Below are positions 47,375 through 57,147 of a DNA stretch of 64,000 nt, piece by piece; positions within the stretch are counted from its first letter, which is position 1; each line of letters begins with the position of its first letter. Under the pieces are notes generated by a model. That model was not told the origin of the DNA. It made no database searches and saw only the letters and a program-made list of their open reading frames with translations. Position numbers and translations under genes: made by a program. The stretch lies in the NCBI RefSeq assembly GCF_015711015.1, contig NZ_CP064653.1, positions 2,728,001-2,792,000 on the forward strand. Direction: 5' to 3'. The stretch comes from Methylomonas sp. LL1. GTDB lineage: Bacteria; Pseudomonadota; Gammaproteobacteria; Methylococcales; Methylomonadaceae.

Positions 47375-49315
47375 TTAGGCTTTGTGCTCCAGTAAAGCCG
47401 TCATTTCTTCGCGTTGAATGACTTCTTTTTCCTGCAGCAATTCGGCCAGCTTATCCAGCTGCGCTCTTTTGGAAGTCAATATCTTGTGCGCGCGTTGCTG
47501 AGCATCCTCGATCAAGGCCTTGATTTCGGCATCAACCACGCGAGCTGTTTCCTCGCTGTAATTACGTTGTTCGGAAATATCGCCGCTCAAAAATTGCAGT
47601 TGTTGGCGTTGGCCATAAATCAGCGGGCCGAGCTTTTTACTCATGCCCAGGTAACAAACCATGTTGCGGGCAATCTCGCTGGCCTTTTCCAGATCGTTTT
47701 GAGCGCCGGTGGAAACACTATCCAGCGCCAGTTGTTCGGCCACCCGGCCACCCAACAAAATCGCCAATTGGTCTTTCAATTCGGGCTCGGTGGACAGGTA
47801 TTTTTCCTCGACCGGCAATTGCAAGGTAAAACCCAATGCGGATACGCCGCGCGGAATGATGGAAATTTTATGCACCGGCTGCCCGGTGGGAACATTTTCC
47901 GCCACCAGCGCATGGCCGGCTTCATGAAAAGCCACTCGGCGTTTTTCGTCGGGTCCCAGCACCCTGTTTTTCTTCTCGGGACCCGCCATCACCCTGTCGA
48001 TAGCCGCTTCGAAATCTGCCATCGTCACGGTATCGCGGCCGCCGCGCGCCGCCATGATCGCCGCCTCGTTGGCGATATTCGACAGATCGGCGCCGACGAA
48101 GCCGGGCGTGCGCTTCGCGACCGTAGTCAAGTCGATGTCCTTATCCAATTGCATGGCCTTGCTGTGCAGCTTCAGTATCGCGATCCGGTCGACCAAATCC
48201 GGTTTGTCGACCACGATTTGCCGGTCGAAACGGCCGGCGCGCAACAAAGCTTTATCCAGGATTTCTGGACGATTGGTAGCAGCCATCACCACCACGCCGG
48301 AGGTCGGATCGAAGCCGTCCATTTCGGTCAACAATTGATTCAGGGTTTGCTCGCGCTCGTCGTTACCACCCATGATCGCCGGACCACCACGGGAACGGCC
48401 AATGGCGTCCAATTCGTCGATGAAGATGATACATGGGGCTTTTTGCCGGGCTTGCTCGAACAGGTCGCGGACCCGGGCGGCGCCGATACCGACGAACAGC
48501 TCGATGAATTCGGAGGCGCTGATATTGAAGAACGGTACCCCTGCTTCGCCCGACACCGCCCGCGCCAACAAGGTTTTGCCGGTGCCGGGCGAGCCGACCA
48601 GCAACACGCCTTTCGGCATCCGGCCACCGAGCTTTTGCAGTTTTTCCGGCGATTTTAAAAACTCGATGGTTTCCTTTAGTTCCTGTTTGGCGCTTTCCGC
48701 GCCGGCCACGTCATCGAAGGTAATCTTGCCGGTTTCCTGTTGAATTTTGATTTTGTTACCGATATTCAAAAAAGACCGCCCCGCTCCTCCGGTCATTCGC
48801 GGCAACAACCACATCCAGATACCGGCGAAAATTGCGATCGGGATGATCCAGTTGAACAAAATATTGCTGAGCCAATTGTCGCCGCTTCTGACCACGTATT
48901 CGACCTTGTGGTCCTGCAGATTTCTGGTCAGCGCTTCGTCCCACAACGGTATCGTGAAGAAATGCTTGCCGATTTTCTTGTCTTCTTCCTTGAGGCTGCC
49001 ATTGATAAAGCGCTGGGTGACGACGGCTTTGTCGATTTTGTTATCGTTGACCAGATTCAGAAACTGACTGTAGGGGATCTCCTGTCCCTGCGGCTTTTCT
49101 CCGCCGGCCAACAGCGACAGCACGATAATGCCCAGCACGAAATAAAGCACCAACCGGGAAGGTTTATTGACGGGAGCGTTTGGACCGGATTTGGCATCGG
49201 CATTTGCATCCGGCTTGAGCAGGGATTTGACGGCGTTTTCCAACCAGCCCCAGGCCAGACATAACCAATCCAACAACATTTTGTATATTTCGGTCAGTTT
49301 TTGCTTGTCTATCAT
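47375..49315 (-). CDS. ftsH: FtsH-family ATP-dependent zinc metalloprotease
   Basis: 646 residues: two membrane helices (about 55-75 and 160-180), AAA domain with Walker A GSPGTGKT (241-248) and Walker [16 protein letters not shown] ([21 protein letters not shown]), and peptidase with His464-Glu465-Gly-His468 (HEAGH). It has about 50 extra residues before the first helix, unlike usual FtsH, and the neighbours are not rlmE/folP. It is therefore probably an FtsH paralogue. It degrades membrane and short-lived proteins. Confidence 0.87.
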   Translation of the reverse strand: MIDKQKLTEIYKMLLDWLCLAWGWLENAVKSLLKPDANADAKSGPNAPVNKPSRLVLYFVLGIIVLSLLAGGEKPQGQEIPYSQFLNLVNDNKIDKAVVTQRFINGSLKEEDKKIGKHFFTIPLWDEALTRNLQDHKVEYVVRSGDNWLSNILFNWIIPIAIFAGIWMWLLPRMTGGAGRSFLNIGNKIKIQQETGKITFDDVAGAESAKQELKETIEFLKSPEKLQKLGGRMPKGVLLVGSPGTGKTLLARAVSGEAGVPFFNISASEFIELFVGIGAARVRDLFEQARQKAPCIIFIDELDAIGRSRGGPAIMGGNDEREQTLNQLLTEMDGFDPTSGVVVMAATNRPEILDKALLRAGRFDRQIVVDKPDLVDRIAILKLHSKAMQLDKDIDLTTVAKRTPGFVGADLSNIANEAAIMAARGGRDTVTMADFEAAIDRVMAGPEKKNRVLGPDEKRRVAFHEAGHALVAENVPTGQPVHKISIIPRGVSALGFTLQLPVEEKYLSTEPELKDQLAILLGGRVAEQLALDSVSTGAQNDLEKASEIARNMVCYLGMSKKLGPLIYGQRQQLQFLSGDISEQRNYSEETARVVDAEIKALIEDAQQRAHKILTSKRAQLDKLAELLQEKEVIQREEMTALLEHKA

Positions 49316-49382
49316 GACGCCTTACTCCCGATAAAAAATGAAACTCTCCGCCTAAGCTACCTCAGCTATCGGAATTTGCCAA

Positions 49383-49868
49383 CTAAGCCTGAGACAATTG
49401 CCGATAAGCGCCACTGTAATACAACAACGGTTCGCCGCCACGGCAAACCACTTTTTCGACTTCGCCGATCACGATCCAGTGGGTGCCGGCCTGAATCTGC
49501 TGGACCACCTTACACTCCAGGCTGACTAGCGCCTTGCTTAACAAAGGCGCGCCGTTATCGCCCGCTTCCCAAGTCACGCTGGCAAAGCGTTCCGCCTGGG
49601 TACAATTACCGGCAAATTGGTTGGACGCATCCTGCTGGTCGCTGGCCAGAATATTAACGGCAAAATGCCGGCTCTCCAACAACGCACCACCGGTATCGGT
49701 AATCTTGTTAAGACAAACCAGAATTTGCGGTGGATCGACCGACACGCTGCTGAATGAAGTGGCGGTCATGCCCTTGGCACCCTGATCGGCCGATTGCGCG
49801 GTAACCACGGTCACGCCGCTGGCCCATAATTTCAGGGCATTTTTAAATTGAATTGCATCTACGCTCAT
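49383..49868 (-). CDS. flavin reductase-like FMN-binding protein
   Basis: 161 residues, the whole length covered by a flavin reductase domain (FKNALKLWASGVTVVTA, GMTATSFSSVSVDPPQILVCLN, FAVNILASDQ). Family members supply reduced flavin to two-component monooxygenases or act as NAD(P)H:flavin oxidoreductases. No monooxygenase partner is adjacent. Confidence 0.85.
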   Translation of the reverse strand: MSVDAIQFKNALKLWASGVTVVTAQSADQGAKGMTATSFSSVSVDPPQILVCLNKITDTGGALLESRHFAVNILASDQQDASNQFAGNCTQAERFASVTWEAGDNGAPLLSKALVSLECKVVQQIQAGTHWIVIGEVEKVVCRGGEPLLYYSGAYRQLSQA

Positions 49869-49898
49869 AAAATTCTCTTGGTTAAAACCGTTGCGCGA

Positions 49899-50201
49899 TC
49901 AAGCATTCAACAGCTTTTTAAAATCGTAATGATAAATAAATCCAGGCAATGCGAATACCACAAACAGACACAGGCTGGCGACATAAAATTCCCACTGCTG
50001 GGTATGCAATCCACCGGTCATTTTATATTCCAGCGCCATCGCCAATAATCCGGTCAAACCATACCATACCAGCCATTCCAGCCAACGCCACCAGGCGGTT
50101 TTATTCAATTTGATGGTCAGCAAAAAGCGTTCGCTCAACCAGGGCAGATTGGCGACGACCAATGCCGCCGTCAACAATACCGCATAAACGCCGGTCTGCA
50201 T
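49899..50201 (-). CDS. DUF2818 family membrane protein
   Basis: 100 residues, three membrane helices, with the DUF2818 pattern (VYAVLLTAALVVANLPWLSER, WRWLEWLVWYGLTG, PGFIYHYD). Family function is unknown. In some proteobacteria it is encoded after the nuo genes. Here it follows lysS, with a 1-bp overlap. Confidence 0.75.
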   Translation of the reverse strand: MQTGVYAVLLTAALVVANLPWLSERFLLTIKLNKTAWWRWLEWLVWYGLTGLLAMALEYKMTGGLHTQQWEFYVASLCLFVVFALPGFIYHYDFKKLLNA

Positions 50202-51700
50202 CAGCCGTTTTTAGGTCGCATGTGCGGAAACAGCAATACGTCGCGAATACTCGGCGAATTGGTGAACAACATCACCAGCCGGTCTATGCCTATGCCCTCG
50301 CCGGCGGTCGGCGGCATGCCGTGTTCCAGCGCGGTGATGTAATCGGCGTCGAAATGCATGGCTTCGTTGTCGCCGGCTTCTTTTTCTTCCACTTGTTTCT
50401 GGAAGCGTTCGGCCTGATCTTCGGCGTCGTTCAACTCGGTGAAGCCGTTGGCGATCTCTCGACCGCCGACGAAAAACTCGAAGCGGTCGGTGACATGCGG
50501 ATCGTTATCGTTGCGGCGCGCCAGTGGCGACACTTCCACCGGATAGGCGGTAATGAAGGTCGGATTCATCAGCCGGTGCTCGACGGTTTTCTCGAAAATC
50601 TCGATCTGCACCTTGCCCAAGCCATAACCGTCCTTGACCGGAATCTTCAAATTCTCGGCCACTTTCACCGCCGCTTCGCGAGTCGACAAATCGGCCAAGG
50701 TCAGTTCGGGATTGAAATGCAGGATGGATTCCAGCACCGTCATCCGCGCGAATGGTTGGCCGAAATCGTATTGATCGCCCTGATATTCGATGATGCTGTG
50801 GCCGACCACGTCCTCGGCGATGCCTTTCAGCAAGGCTTCGGTCAGGTCCATCAAGTCGCCGTATTCGGCATAGGCCTGATAGAACTCCATCATGGTGAAT
50901 TCGGGATTATGGCGGGTCGACAGGCCTTCGTTACGGAAGTTGCGGTTGATCTCGAACACCCGTTCGAAGCCGCCGACCACTAGCCGTTTCAGATACAGCT
51001 CCGGCGCAATGCGCAGATACAGCTCCATATCCAGCGCGTTGTGGAAGGTCGTGAACGGTCGGGCGGTAGCACCGCCGGGGATGACTTGCATCATCGGCGT
51101 TTCCACTTCCAGGAAGTCGCGGGCGATCAAAAATTCGCGGATGTAATTAACGATCTTCGAGCGCATCAAGAAAGTCTTGCGGGTCTCGTCGCTCATGATC
51201 AAATCCAGATAACGCTGGCGATATTTGATCTCCTGATCGGCGATGCCGTGGAATTTTTCCGGCAGAGGCCGCAAGGCCTTGGTCAGCAGGCGAATGTCGT
51301 CGACCTTGACGCTCAACTCGCCGGTCTTGGTTTTGAACAATACGCCTTCGGCGCCGAGGATGTCGCCGATGTCCCACTTTTTGAATTGGTCGTTGTAGAC
51401 GCCCTCGGGCAAATTGTCGCGTGACACGTAAACCTGAATTTGGCCTGACATGTCCTGCAAATGACAGAAACTGGCCTTGCCCATGATGCGGCGGGTCATC
51501 ATCCGACCGGCAATCTTGACCCGAATCGGCTCGGCCAACAGTTCCTCCTCGGATTTTTCGCCGTATTCGGCCAGTAATTGGCCCGCCACCACATTGCGGC
51601 GGAAGTCGGTCGGGAAGGCAATCCCTTCCTCGCGCAGGCCGTTCAATTTTTCGCGGCGTTGTTTAATCTGTTCTTGTTCGTCGTGTTCGAGTTCTGACAT
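50201..51700 (-). CDS. lysS: lysyl-tRNA synthetase, class II
   Basis: 499 residues: an N-terminal OB-fold anticodon domain ([23 protein letters not shown]) and a class II catalytic domain ([45 protein letters not shown]). It charges tRNA-Lys. In related bacteria lysS directly follows prfB. Here a two-gene ATPase/TOPRIM-like module separates them. Confidence 0.95.
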   Translation of the reverse strand: MSELEHDEQEQIKQRREKLNGLREEGIAFPTDFRRNVVAGQLLAEYGEKSEEELLAEPIRVKIAGRMMTRRIMGKASFCHLQDMSGQIQVYVSRDNLPEGVYNDQFKKWDIGDILGAEGVLFKTKTGELSVKVDDIRLLTKALRPLPEKFHGIADQEIKYRQRYLDLIMSDETRKTFLMRSKIVNYIREFLIARDFLEVETPMMQVIPGGATARPFTTFHNALDMELYLRIAPELYLKRLVVGGFERVFEINRNFRNEGLSTRHNPEFTMMEFYQAYAEYGDLMDLTEALLKGIAEDVVGHSIIEYQGDQYDFGQPFARMTVLESILHFNPELTLADLSTREAAVKVAENLKIPVKDGYGLGKVQIEIFEKTVEHRLMNPTFITAYPVEVSPLARRNDNDPHVTDRFEFFVGGREIANGFTELNDAEDQAERFQKQVEEKEAGDNEAMHFDADYITALEHGMPPTAGEGIGIDRLVMLFTNSPSIRDVLLFPHMRPKNG

Positions 51701-51740
51701 GTCTTCTTAGTAAATTTCTAATGCTTAATAAATAATTTGG

Positions 51741-52328
51741 TTACGCCAATCGCTTTAATTTCTCAACAAAATATCTGGCACTTGGACAATTAGGATGCTG
51801 AGCAGCACGGGCTACCCTGAATTGATGGTGTTTGATAAATCTATCGGCAAAAGCGATTTTGCTGCTTCCGGGACCGCGACCAATCGTTTGCAAGCCAATT
51901 TCTTTTAATCGATCCCAAGGCATTGACGGTGTTTGCTCGGGAAAATCTTCAAAAAAACGGCCTTGCTTAGTCCAACTTTTCATCGCATCGGTATCGGCCA
52001 GAAACCAAGACTCCATGGCTTTTCGCGCAATAATCACTAAATCGAAATTATCGTTACCGATAATTTCTTTGCGTTTGGTGATGCATGGGGCGCATTTTTC
52101 CGGGTCTAAATCAGCCAATACAACAATCTTATCTGGATTATGTTGTTTCTTTAATAAATTCACATATAACGAGATATTCCGAGAACAAAGATTGCCGTTA
52201 CCTTGAACATCAATAACGTGATCAATAACTTGCAATTGATAATCTTGTTTTAACCAGTCGCGAAAAGACTGACTTTCAACAAGTTTTTTATCCGAAGCTC
52301 CCTCAACAACGAATCCAACCGTTACCAA
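51741..52328 (-). CDS. TOPRIM-like partner protein of an AAA/OLD-type ATPase
   Basis: 195 residues. FVVEGASDKKLVE gives the acidic first motif and VVLADLDPEKC the D-x-D second motif of TOPRIM-like nucleases (DUF4276-like). The rest includes KAMESWFLADTDAMKSW. The start is TTG at 52328 with GGAGG 6 bp upstream. It overlaps the ATPase stop by 7 bp, so the two are coupled. ATPase + TOPRIM pairs are a common plan of phage-defence systems (AbiL, PARIS-like). The exact family is not certain. Confidence 0.7.
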   Translation of the reverse strand: MVTVGFVVEGASDKKLVESQSFRDWLKQDYQLQVIDHVIDVQGNGNLCSRNISLYVNLLKKQHNPDKIVVLADLDPEKCAPCITKRKEIIGNDNFDLVIIARKAMESWFLADTDAMKSWTKQGRFFEDFPEQTPSMPWDRLKEIGLQTIGRGPGSSKIAFADRFIKHHQFRVARAAQHPNCPSARYFVEKLKRLA

Positions 52329-53500
52329 GGCAAGCCTCCATCGAGCAGATTAGACAGCCAAGCCTTATCTAATCCAAGAGGCGCTAAATCTTCGTCCGTC
52401 AAACCTTGCTCGACGGCATTTCTCATCCGAGTTTTGCCTTTCTGTTTATCGGCCAACCATAATTCCTTAAGCTGCAAGGCTCGTACCACGGCTTCGCTAT
52501 GAGTCGACATCCAAATCGCCGATCCGGGCCGGCTATATTCCCGAATCAAGCTCACCAATTCGTTAATGGCCTTAGGATGCAGACCTCTTTCCGGCTCTTC
52601 TACCAAAGTGAGGCCATATTCCGGGCTATCCAATACGGCAACCAACAAACACAATGCGTAAATAGTTCCATCGGAAACCATATTTGCCGGAAAGAGCCGT
52701 CTGGTGCCGAGTTCTTTGAATAAAATAGCGGTTTTACTGTCCAGTTTTTGTCTTTCGGTATTAATACTCTCTATGCCAGGAATTATTGTTTCCATCCATT
52801 CCAAAATAATGCCTCGAAACTTTTCGTCTCTTTCCAGTCGCCCCAATACGCTGGCAAGATTATCGCCTTTGCTATTCAATATAGTAGGGTCTTGATCAGA
52901 ACTATTCGGCTCTTTTGAACTGATTGAATCAATTCTATAAAGGCGTATATTTTTTAGAAACCCTCCTATTGGAGTTTCAGAAAATAAAAGTAATGCAGAA
53001 TAATCGACGGGAAAGCCTTTTACTTCCAAAGCACCATAACTTCCTTCAACAGCTATTAACTCCGCCTTGCCATTTTTATAATCTTGTATTAATAAAGGAA
53101 ATTCACTCCTCATTCGCCTCAACAAAGGTGTGCTATCTAAATACAATTCTTCCGTAATCGATGGGTTTTTATCAAATCCATCGATACTCAATACATACTT
53201 GAAACGGACTGTATTACCCTGATCTTTTAGACTAATATCAATTTCGAAATCAAAACAACGCGCTTTTGATTTACGACGCTTTTGTGAATAGACATGCTCA
53301 TAGCCACCATATTTTCTCAGTGCATCCTGAATACCGTTTCGGACAAACAAACTAACGAAATTCAACGCATCGAAAAAATTACTCTTTCCACAGCCATTGG
53401 CACCAGCAAATACCGAAAACGGCTGGACATTTTCCAACACCAAGGAGTCGATACTTTTAAAGTTGGCGATCTTAAGATGATGGATAAAGTAGGAAGCCAC
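52322..53500 (-). CDS. AAA/RecF-like ATPase of a putative defence pair
   Basis: 392 residues: N-terminal FKSIDSLVLENVQPFSVFAGANGCGKSNFFDALNF holds Walker A (GANGCGKS), the C-terminal part has LVEEPERGLHPKAINELV (Walker B) and WMSTHSEAVV (H-loop). This is the AAA_21/OLD-like SMC-type ATPase plan. It begins with GTG at 53500, 3 bp after prfB ends. Its base composition looks richer in A+T than the flanking lysS and prfB genes, which supports transfer. With the TOPRIM-like partner it probably forms a defence module. Confidence 0.75.
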   Translation of the reverse strand: MASYFIHHLKIANFKSIDSLVLENVQPFSVFAGANGCGKSNFFDALNFVSLFVRNGIQDALRKYGGYEHVYSQKRRKSKARCFDFEIDISLKDQGNTVRFKYVLSIDGFDKNPSITEELYLDSTPLLRRMRSEFPLLIQDYKNGKAELIAVEGSYGALEVKGFPVDYSALLLFSETPIGGFLKNIRLYRIDSISSKEPNSSDQDPTILNSKGDNLASVLGRLERDEKFRGIILEWMETIIPGIESINTERQKLDSKTAILFKELGTRRLFPANMVSDGTIYALCLLVAVLDSPEYGLTLVEEPERGLHPKAINELVSLIREYSRPGSAIWMSTHSEAVVRALQLKELWLADKQKGKTRMRNAVEQGLTDEDLAPLGLDKAWLSNLLDGGLPW

Positions 53501-53503
53501 TGT

Positions 53504-54601
53504 TTATAGTCCGCTCTTCAAACTCGCCTCGATAAACTGATCCAACGCCCCATCCAGCACCGCCTGGGTGTTGCCAGTCTCGACGTTAGTGCGCAAGTCT
53601 TTGATGCGGGATTGGTCCAACACGTAAGAGCGAATCTGGCTGCCCCAACCGATGTCGGATTTGGAGTCTTCAATCGCCTGCAAACCTTCGTTGCGTTTCA
53701 GCATTTCCATCTCGTAGAGCTTGGCTTTCAGCTGCTTCATCGCGGTGTCTTTGTTCTTGTGTTGCGAACGGTCGCTTTGGCACTGGGTGACAATACCGCT
53801 GGGATTGTGGGTAATCCGTACCGCGGATTCGGTTCTATTGACGTGCTGGCCGCCGGCGCCGCTGGCGCGATACACGTCGATCCGCAAGTCGGCCGGGTTG
53901 ATGTCGATTTCGATGTCGTCGTCGATCTCCGGCGATACGAACACCGATGCAAACGAGGTATGGCGGCGGTTGCCGGAATCGAACGGCGATTTTCTGACCA
54001 GGCGATGCACACCGGTTTCGGTGCGCAACCAGCCGAAGGCATACGGCCCTTCGAACTTGATGGTGGCGCTCTTGATGCCGGCCACGTCGCCCGGCGACTC
54101 CTCGATCAACTCGGTCTTGAAGCCCTTGGCCTCGCCCCAGCGCAAATACATGCGTTCTATCATTGATGCCCAGTCCTGAGCCTCGGTGCCGCCGGAACCG
54201 GATTGAACATCCAGGAACGCATTGTTGGCGTCCATCTCGCCGGAGAACATACGCTGAAACTCCAAGCCAGCCACCTGCTTTTCGTAACCTTCCAGATCGG
54301 CGGCCACGGTATCGACGGTTTCTTCGTCGTTTTCCTCCACCGCCAACAACAACAGTTCTTCGGCATCGTTCAGGCCTTGTTCAAGCTCGATAATGGTGTT
54401 GACGATGCCTTCCAGCATGGCGCGTTCCTTGCCCATCGCCTGTGCTTGTTCCGGTTTGTTCCAAATCGCGGGGTCTTCCAACTCGCGCAGCACTTCCACC
54501 AAACGTTCGCTCTTGGCCTCGAAATCCAGATAGCTTTTCAGTCCGGCGCTACGCTCGCGCAAATCGGCTATTTTGTATTTAATCGGATTAATTTCTTGCA
54601 T
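53504..54601 (-). CDS. prfB: peptide chain release factor 2, no programmed frameshift
   Basis: 365 residues. The GGQ motif (SGAGGQHVN) and the SPF anticodon-like motif ([16 protein letters not shown]) mark RF2, which reads UGA and UAA. At the usual frameshift point (codon 25) the reading is SYLDF with CTG GAT, so the CTTTGAC slippery stop is lost and the gene is one continuous frame. lysS would normally follow directly. Confidence 0.95.
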   Translation of the reverse strand: MQEINPIKYKIADLRERSAGLKSYLDFEAKSERLVEVLRELEDPAIWNKPEQAQAMGKERAMLEGIVNTIIELEQGLNDAEELLLLAVEENDEETVDTVAADLEGYEKQVAGLEFQRMFSGEMDANNAFLDVQSGSGGTEAQDWASMIERMYLRWGEAKGFKTELIEESPGDVAGIKSATIKFEGPYAFGWLRTETGVHRLVRKSPFDSGNRRHTSFASVFVSPEIDDDIEIDINPADLRIDVYRASGAGGQHVNRTESAVRITHNPSGIVTQCQSDRSQHKNKDTAMKQLKAKLYEMEMLKRNEGLQAIEDSKSDIGWGSQIRSYVLDQSRIKDLRTNVETGNTQAVLDGALDQFIEASLKSGL

Positions 54602-54624
54602 GAACCCTCAAAACCCAAGCAACA

Positions 54625-54642
54625 CGCCGGGACAGCCCGGCG
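54625..54642 (-). terminator. hairpin between lgt and prfB
   Basis: CGCCGGG/CCCGGCG with a 4-base loop follows lgt on the minus strand. The following bases are TGTTGCTT with no clean T-run, so it may be only a weak terminator or a processing hairpin. Confidence 0.4.
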
Positions 54643-54670
54643 ACTTGAAAAAATGAGTAATTATAAACGA

Positions 54671-55459
54671 TTACGGTGCAAGGTTGGGCTGACGGTTTTT
54701 TAATGACCAGACCACACAGCCTATGCCGGCCAATACAAACGGAATGCTGAGCAATTGGCCGGTGGTCAGCGCCAGGCCGGTGTCGTACATGGCTTGCTCG
54801 GTTTTGAAATATTCCAGGAAAAAACGCACGCTGAACAACATGCCGATAAAACAACCGAAGGTAAATCCCGGTTTGTCGCCGTGCCTTTTGTAAATCAGCA
54901 GCGAAATACCATAGATCACCAAGTAACAAAAGGCTTCGTAAAGCTGCACCGGATGGCGCGGCAGCGGGTCGATCCGCGCGAAAATCACGCCCCAGGGTTC
55001 CTGGGTCGGAATCCCCAAAATCTCGGAATTGAAAAAGTTACCTATACGAATCAAGGCGCCGGCCAGCGCGGTCGGAATGCTGACCCTGTCCAACAGCCAG
55101 AAAAAGCCGTCGCCGTATTTGCGCCGATATAGATACAGGGCCAGAATAATACCCAAGGTGGCGCCGTGACTGGCCAACCCGCCTTCCCAGATCGCCAGAA
55201 TTTTGATCGGATGCGACAGATAATAAGCCGGATCGTATAGCAGGGTATGCCCCAAACGGGCGCCGACGACGGTCGCGATCACCATGTACCAGAGCAAGGT
55301 ATCCAGTTCCTCGACATTCTTGCCTTCGCGTTGATACATCCACTGCATGGTCAAAAAGCTGCCGACAAAACCCAACGCAAACATCAGGCCGTACCAGCGG
55401 ATTTTTAAAAAGCCAAAGTCAAGTAAAATGGGATCGATGTTCCAGATGAAATGTTCCAT
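54671..55459 (-). CDS. lgt: prolipoprotein diacylglyceryl transferase
   Basis: 262 residues, seven membrane helices with the conserved GGLASHGATLGI (Lgt signature) and HPVQLYEA (near the C-terminus). It attaches diacylglycerol to lipoprotein Cys residues, such as those of the UrtA- and PhnD-like proteins in this window. Confidence 0.93.
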   Translation of the reverse strand: MEHFIWNIDPILLDFGFLKIRWYGLMFALGFVGSFLTMQWMYQREGKNVEELDTLLWYMVIATVVGARLGHTLLYDPAYYLSHPIKILAIWEGGLASHGATLGIILALYLYRRKYGDGFFWLLDRVSIPTALAGALIRIGNFFNSEILGIPTQEPWGVIFARIDPLPRHPVQLYEAFCYLVIYGISLLIYKRHGDKPGFTFGCFIGMLFSVRFFLEYFKTEQAMYDTGLALTTGQLLSIPFVLAGIGCVVWSLKNRQPNLAP

Positions 55460-55547
55460 GCGTATTCCGGGATAGATTTTGAGATCAGGCTAAAGGCCAA
55501 TAATTGTATCGTTCAGCGGGCTTTTTCGCCTTTTATCTTTCAACTTA

Positions 55548-55862
55548 TCATCTTTGACTTGATACTTGAACCTTGCCGTCCAGCACGCGCACCGGAAAGG
55601 TGGCGACGTCCTCATAGGCCGGGGCACACTTGACCTGGCCGGTTTTAATGCAAAAACGGGCGCCGTGGCGGGGACAGACGATTTCATCGCCGTCCAGTTC
55701 GCCGCTGGCGATTTCCGCGCCGTCATGGGTGCAAACATCTTCTATCGCGTAAAACTGGCCGTCGAGTTTAAATACCGCGACATCATAACCATCGACATCC
55801 ACCACCACATGCTCGCCGTTTGCCAGCGCCGATTCGGCCACCACATCGATCCATTCACTCAT
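55548..55862 (-). CDS. Rieske-type [2Fe-2S] ferredoxin
   Basis: 104 residues, one Rieske domain with CTHDGAEI and CPRHGARF (C-x-H and C-x2-H). Proteins of this class (dioxygenase-ferredoxin like) are often encoded at the end of suf clusters, as here. It is probably an electron carrier for cluster assembly or an oxygenase not in the window. Confidence 0.87.
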   Translation of the reverse strand: MSEWIDVVAESALANGEHVVVDVDGYDVAVFKLDGQFYAIEDVCTHDGAEIASGELDGDEIVCPRHGARFCIKTGQVKCAPAYEDVATFPVRVLDGKVQVSSQR

Positions 55863-55872
55863 GCTGTTACTC

Positions 55873-56628
55873 TCACTTCAAATAAATGTCATAGCGCAAT
55901 AACTTGCCCCGCAGGCTTTGGCTGGGCATGCCGCCCAAGGATTCGGCGTAATCAGGACTTTTCACCACCACCCGCTTACCGGCAGCCGTCCAGGCTGCTT
56001 CGAACAAGGCCTCGCGATCCAAATCGTCGCCGAGTATGTCGCGCAAGATCGCCATCGATTTGCGCGTCGCCGCCGATTGTTTGCGTTTGGGCGGAAACAT
56101 CGGATCGAGATAAATGCAATCGGGCTGTTCCGGCAAGTTTGCCAATACTTCGATCGCATTGCCGGCCATTAATGTCGGCGGCGACAATTCGCGCTTTTGC
56201 ACCCAGTCTTTTTGCGCCAAACGCTCGAAACCGTCCCGTATCAAAGCCACCATCACCGGCGAGCGTTCGATGCAGGTGATTTGATAACCCATGCGAAACA
56301 GCGCCAGAGTATCCTGTGCCCAACCAGCGGTGGCATCGACGATGCTGGCGGTTTTCTTGCCGACCGCCTGGGCCAGCAGATCTTTTTTCGGCGCGGGATA
56401 GGAATGTTGTTCGCCGGGACGGGGATCTATCTCGACCAGCAGACCACCCTTTTTCAAGGTTTGTTTATCCAGCAGCTTCAAACAGCCATCGCGGTAGCAC
56501 AGGAAGAAGTCGTAATGGGCGCTTTCGGCATCAGCCATGGCCGCCAGCAAGGGCAAGCCCAGCCTCTCGCCCAGGGCTTGCACGGAGCCTGCGTCGGTAT
56601 CGCCGCATAGAATTGCGGTATTGTTCAT
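55873..56628 (-). CDS. rsmJ: 16S rRNA (guanine-1516-N2) methyltransferase
   Basis: 251 residues: SAM-binding IVDATAGWAQDTLAL and the DPMFPPKRK catalytic loop, both diagnostic of RsmJ. Length matches the E. coli protein (250). It modifies G1516 of the small subunit. Confidence 0.92.
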   Translation of the reverse strand: MNNTAILCGDTDAGSVQALGERLGLPLLAAMADAESAHYDFFLCYRDGCLKLLDKQTLKKGGLLVEIDPRPGEQHSYPAPKKDLLAQAVGKKTASIVDATAGWAQDTLALFRMGYQITCIERSPVMVALIRDGFERLAQKDWVQKRELSPPTLMAGNAIEVLANLPEQPDCIYLDPMFPPKRKQSAATRKSMAILRDILGDDLDREALFEAAWTAAGKRVVVKSPDYAESLGGMPSQSLRGKLLRYDIYLK

Positions 56629-56694
56629 CGGATTTTAGCCGGGTTTTGGCTATAGCCCCTACCCGGCCCACACAATTCGACCATGGCCGACCGC

Positions 56695-57147
56695 TTATTC
56701 GGTGGAAACGGCTTGTTCCTGATTTTTCAGCGCGGCATCCAACGTATGCCAAGCCAGCGTCGCGCATTTCACCCGGGCCGGATATTCGCGCACGCCGGCC
56801 AATACCGCCAATTTGCCGATCGCTTCCAAGTTGATTTCCTCGGTCTTGCCGGTAGTCATTTCATGAAATTGCTTGAACAGGGTTTCGGCTTCATTCTCGG
56901 TTTTGCCCTTGACGATTTCGGTCATCAGCGATACCGAGGCGGTGGAAATCGCGCAGCCCGAACCTTGGAAACTGGCATCGCTGATCACATGATCGTCGAT
57001 TTTTAAAAACAGGGTCAGCTTGTCGCCGCACAAGGGATTGAAACCGTCCACCCGGCGATTGGCATTATCCATCACCCGAAAATTACGGGGATTGCGGTTG
57101 TGATCAAAAATCACTTCTTGGTATAGATCGCGTAAATCTTCAAACAT
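56695..57147 (-). CDS. sufU: SufU, IscU-like scaffold/zinc partner of SufS
   Basis: 150 residues. MFEDLRDLYQEVIFDHNRNPRNF opens the family, and cysteines in NPLCGD, GSGCAIS and RVKCATLAW are the three SufU ligands. The start at 57147 touches the sufS stop (TAATG-type overlap). A longer frame to 57279 lies inside sufS and is not used. It accepts sulfur from SufS. Confidence 0.92.
   Translation of the reverse strand: MFEDLRDLYQEVIFDHNRNPRNFRVMDNANRRVDGFNPLCGDKLTLFLKIDDHVISDASFQGSGCAISTASVSLMTEIVKGKTENEAETLFKQFHEMTTGKTEEINLEAIGKLAVLAGVREYPARVKCATLAWHTLDAALKNQEQAVSTE

Noticed and set aside
47414-48658. 414-codon open frame antisense to ftsH
   Set aside because: The minus-strand frame has complete FtsH motifs. 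The plus-strand frame is His/Gln-rich and lacks any recognisable domain.
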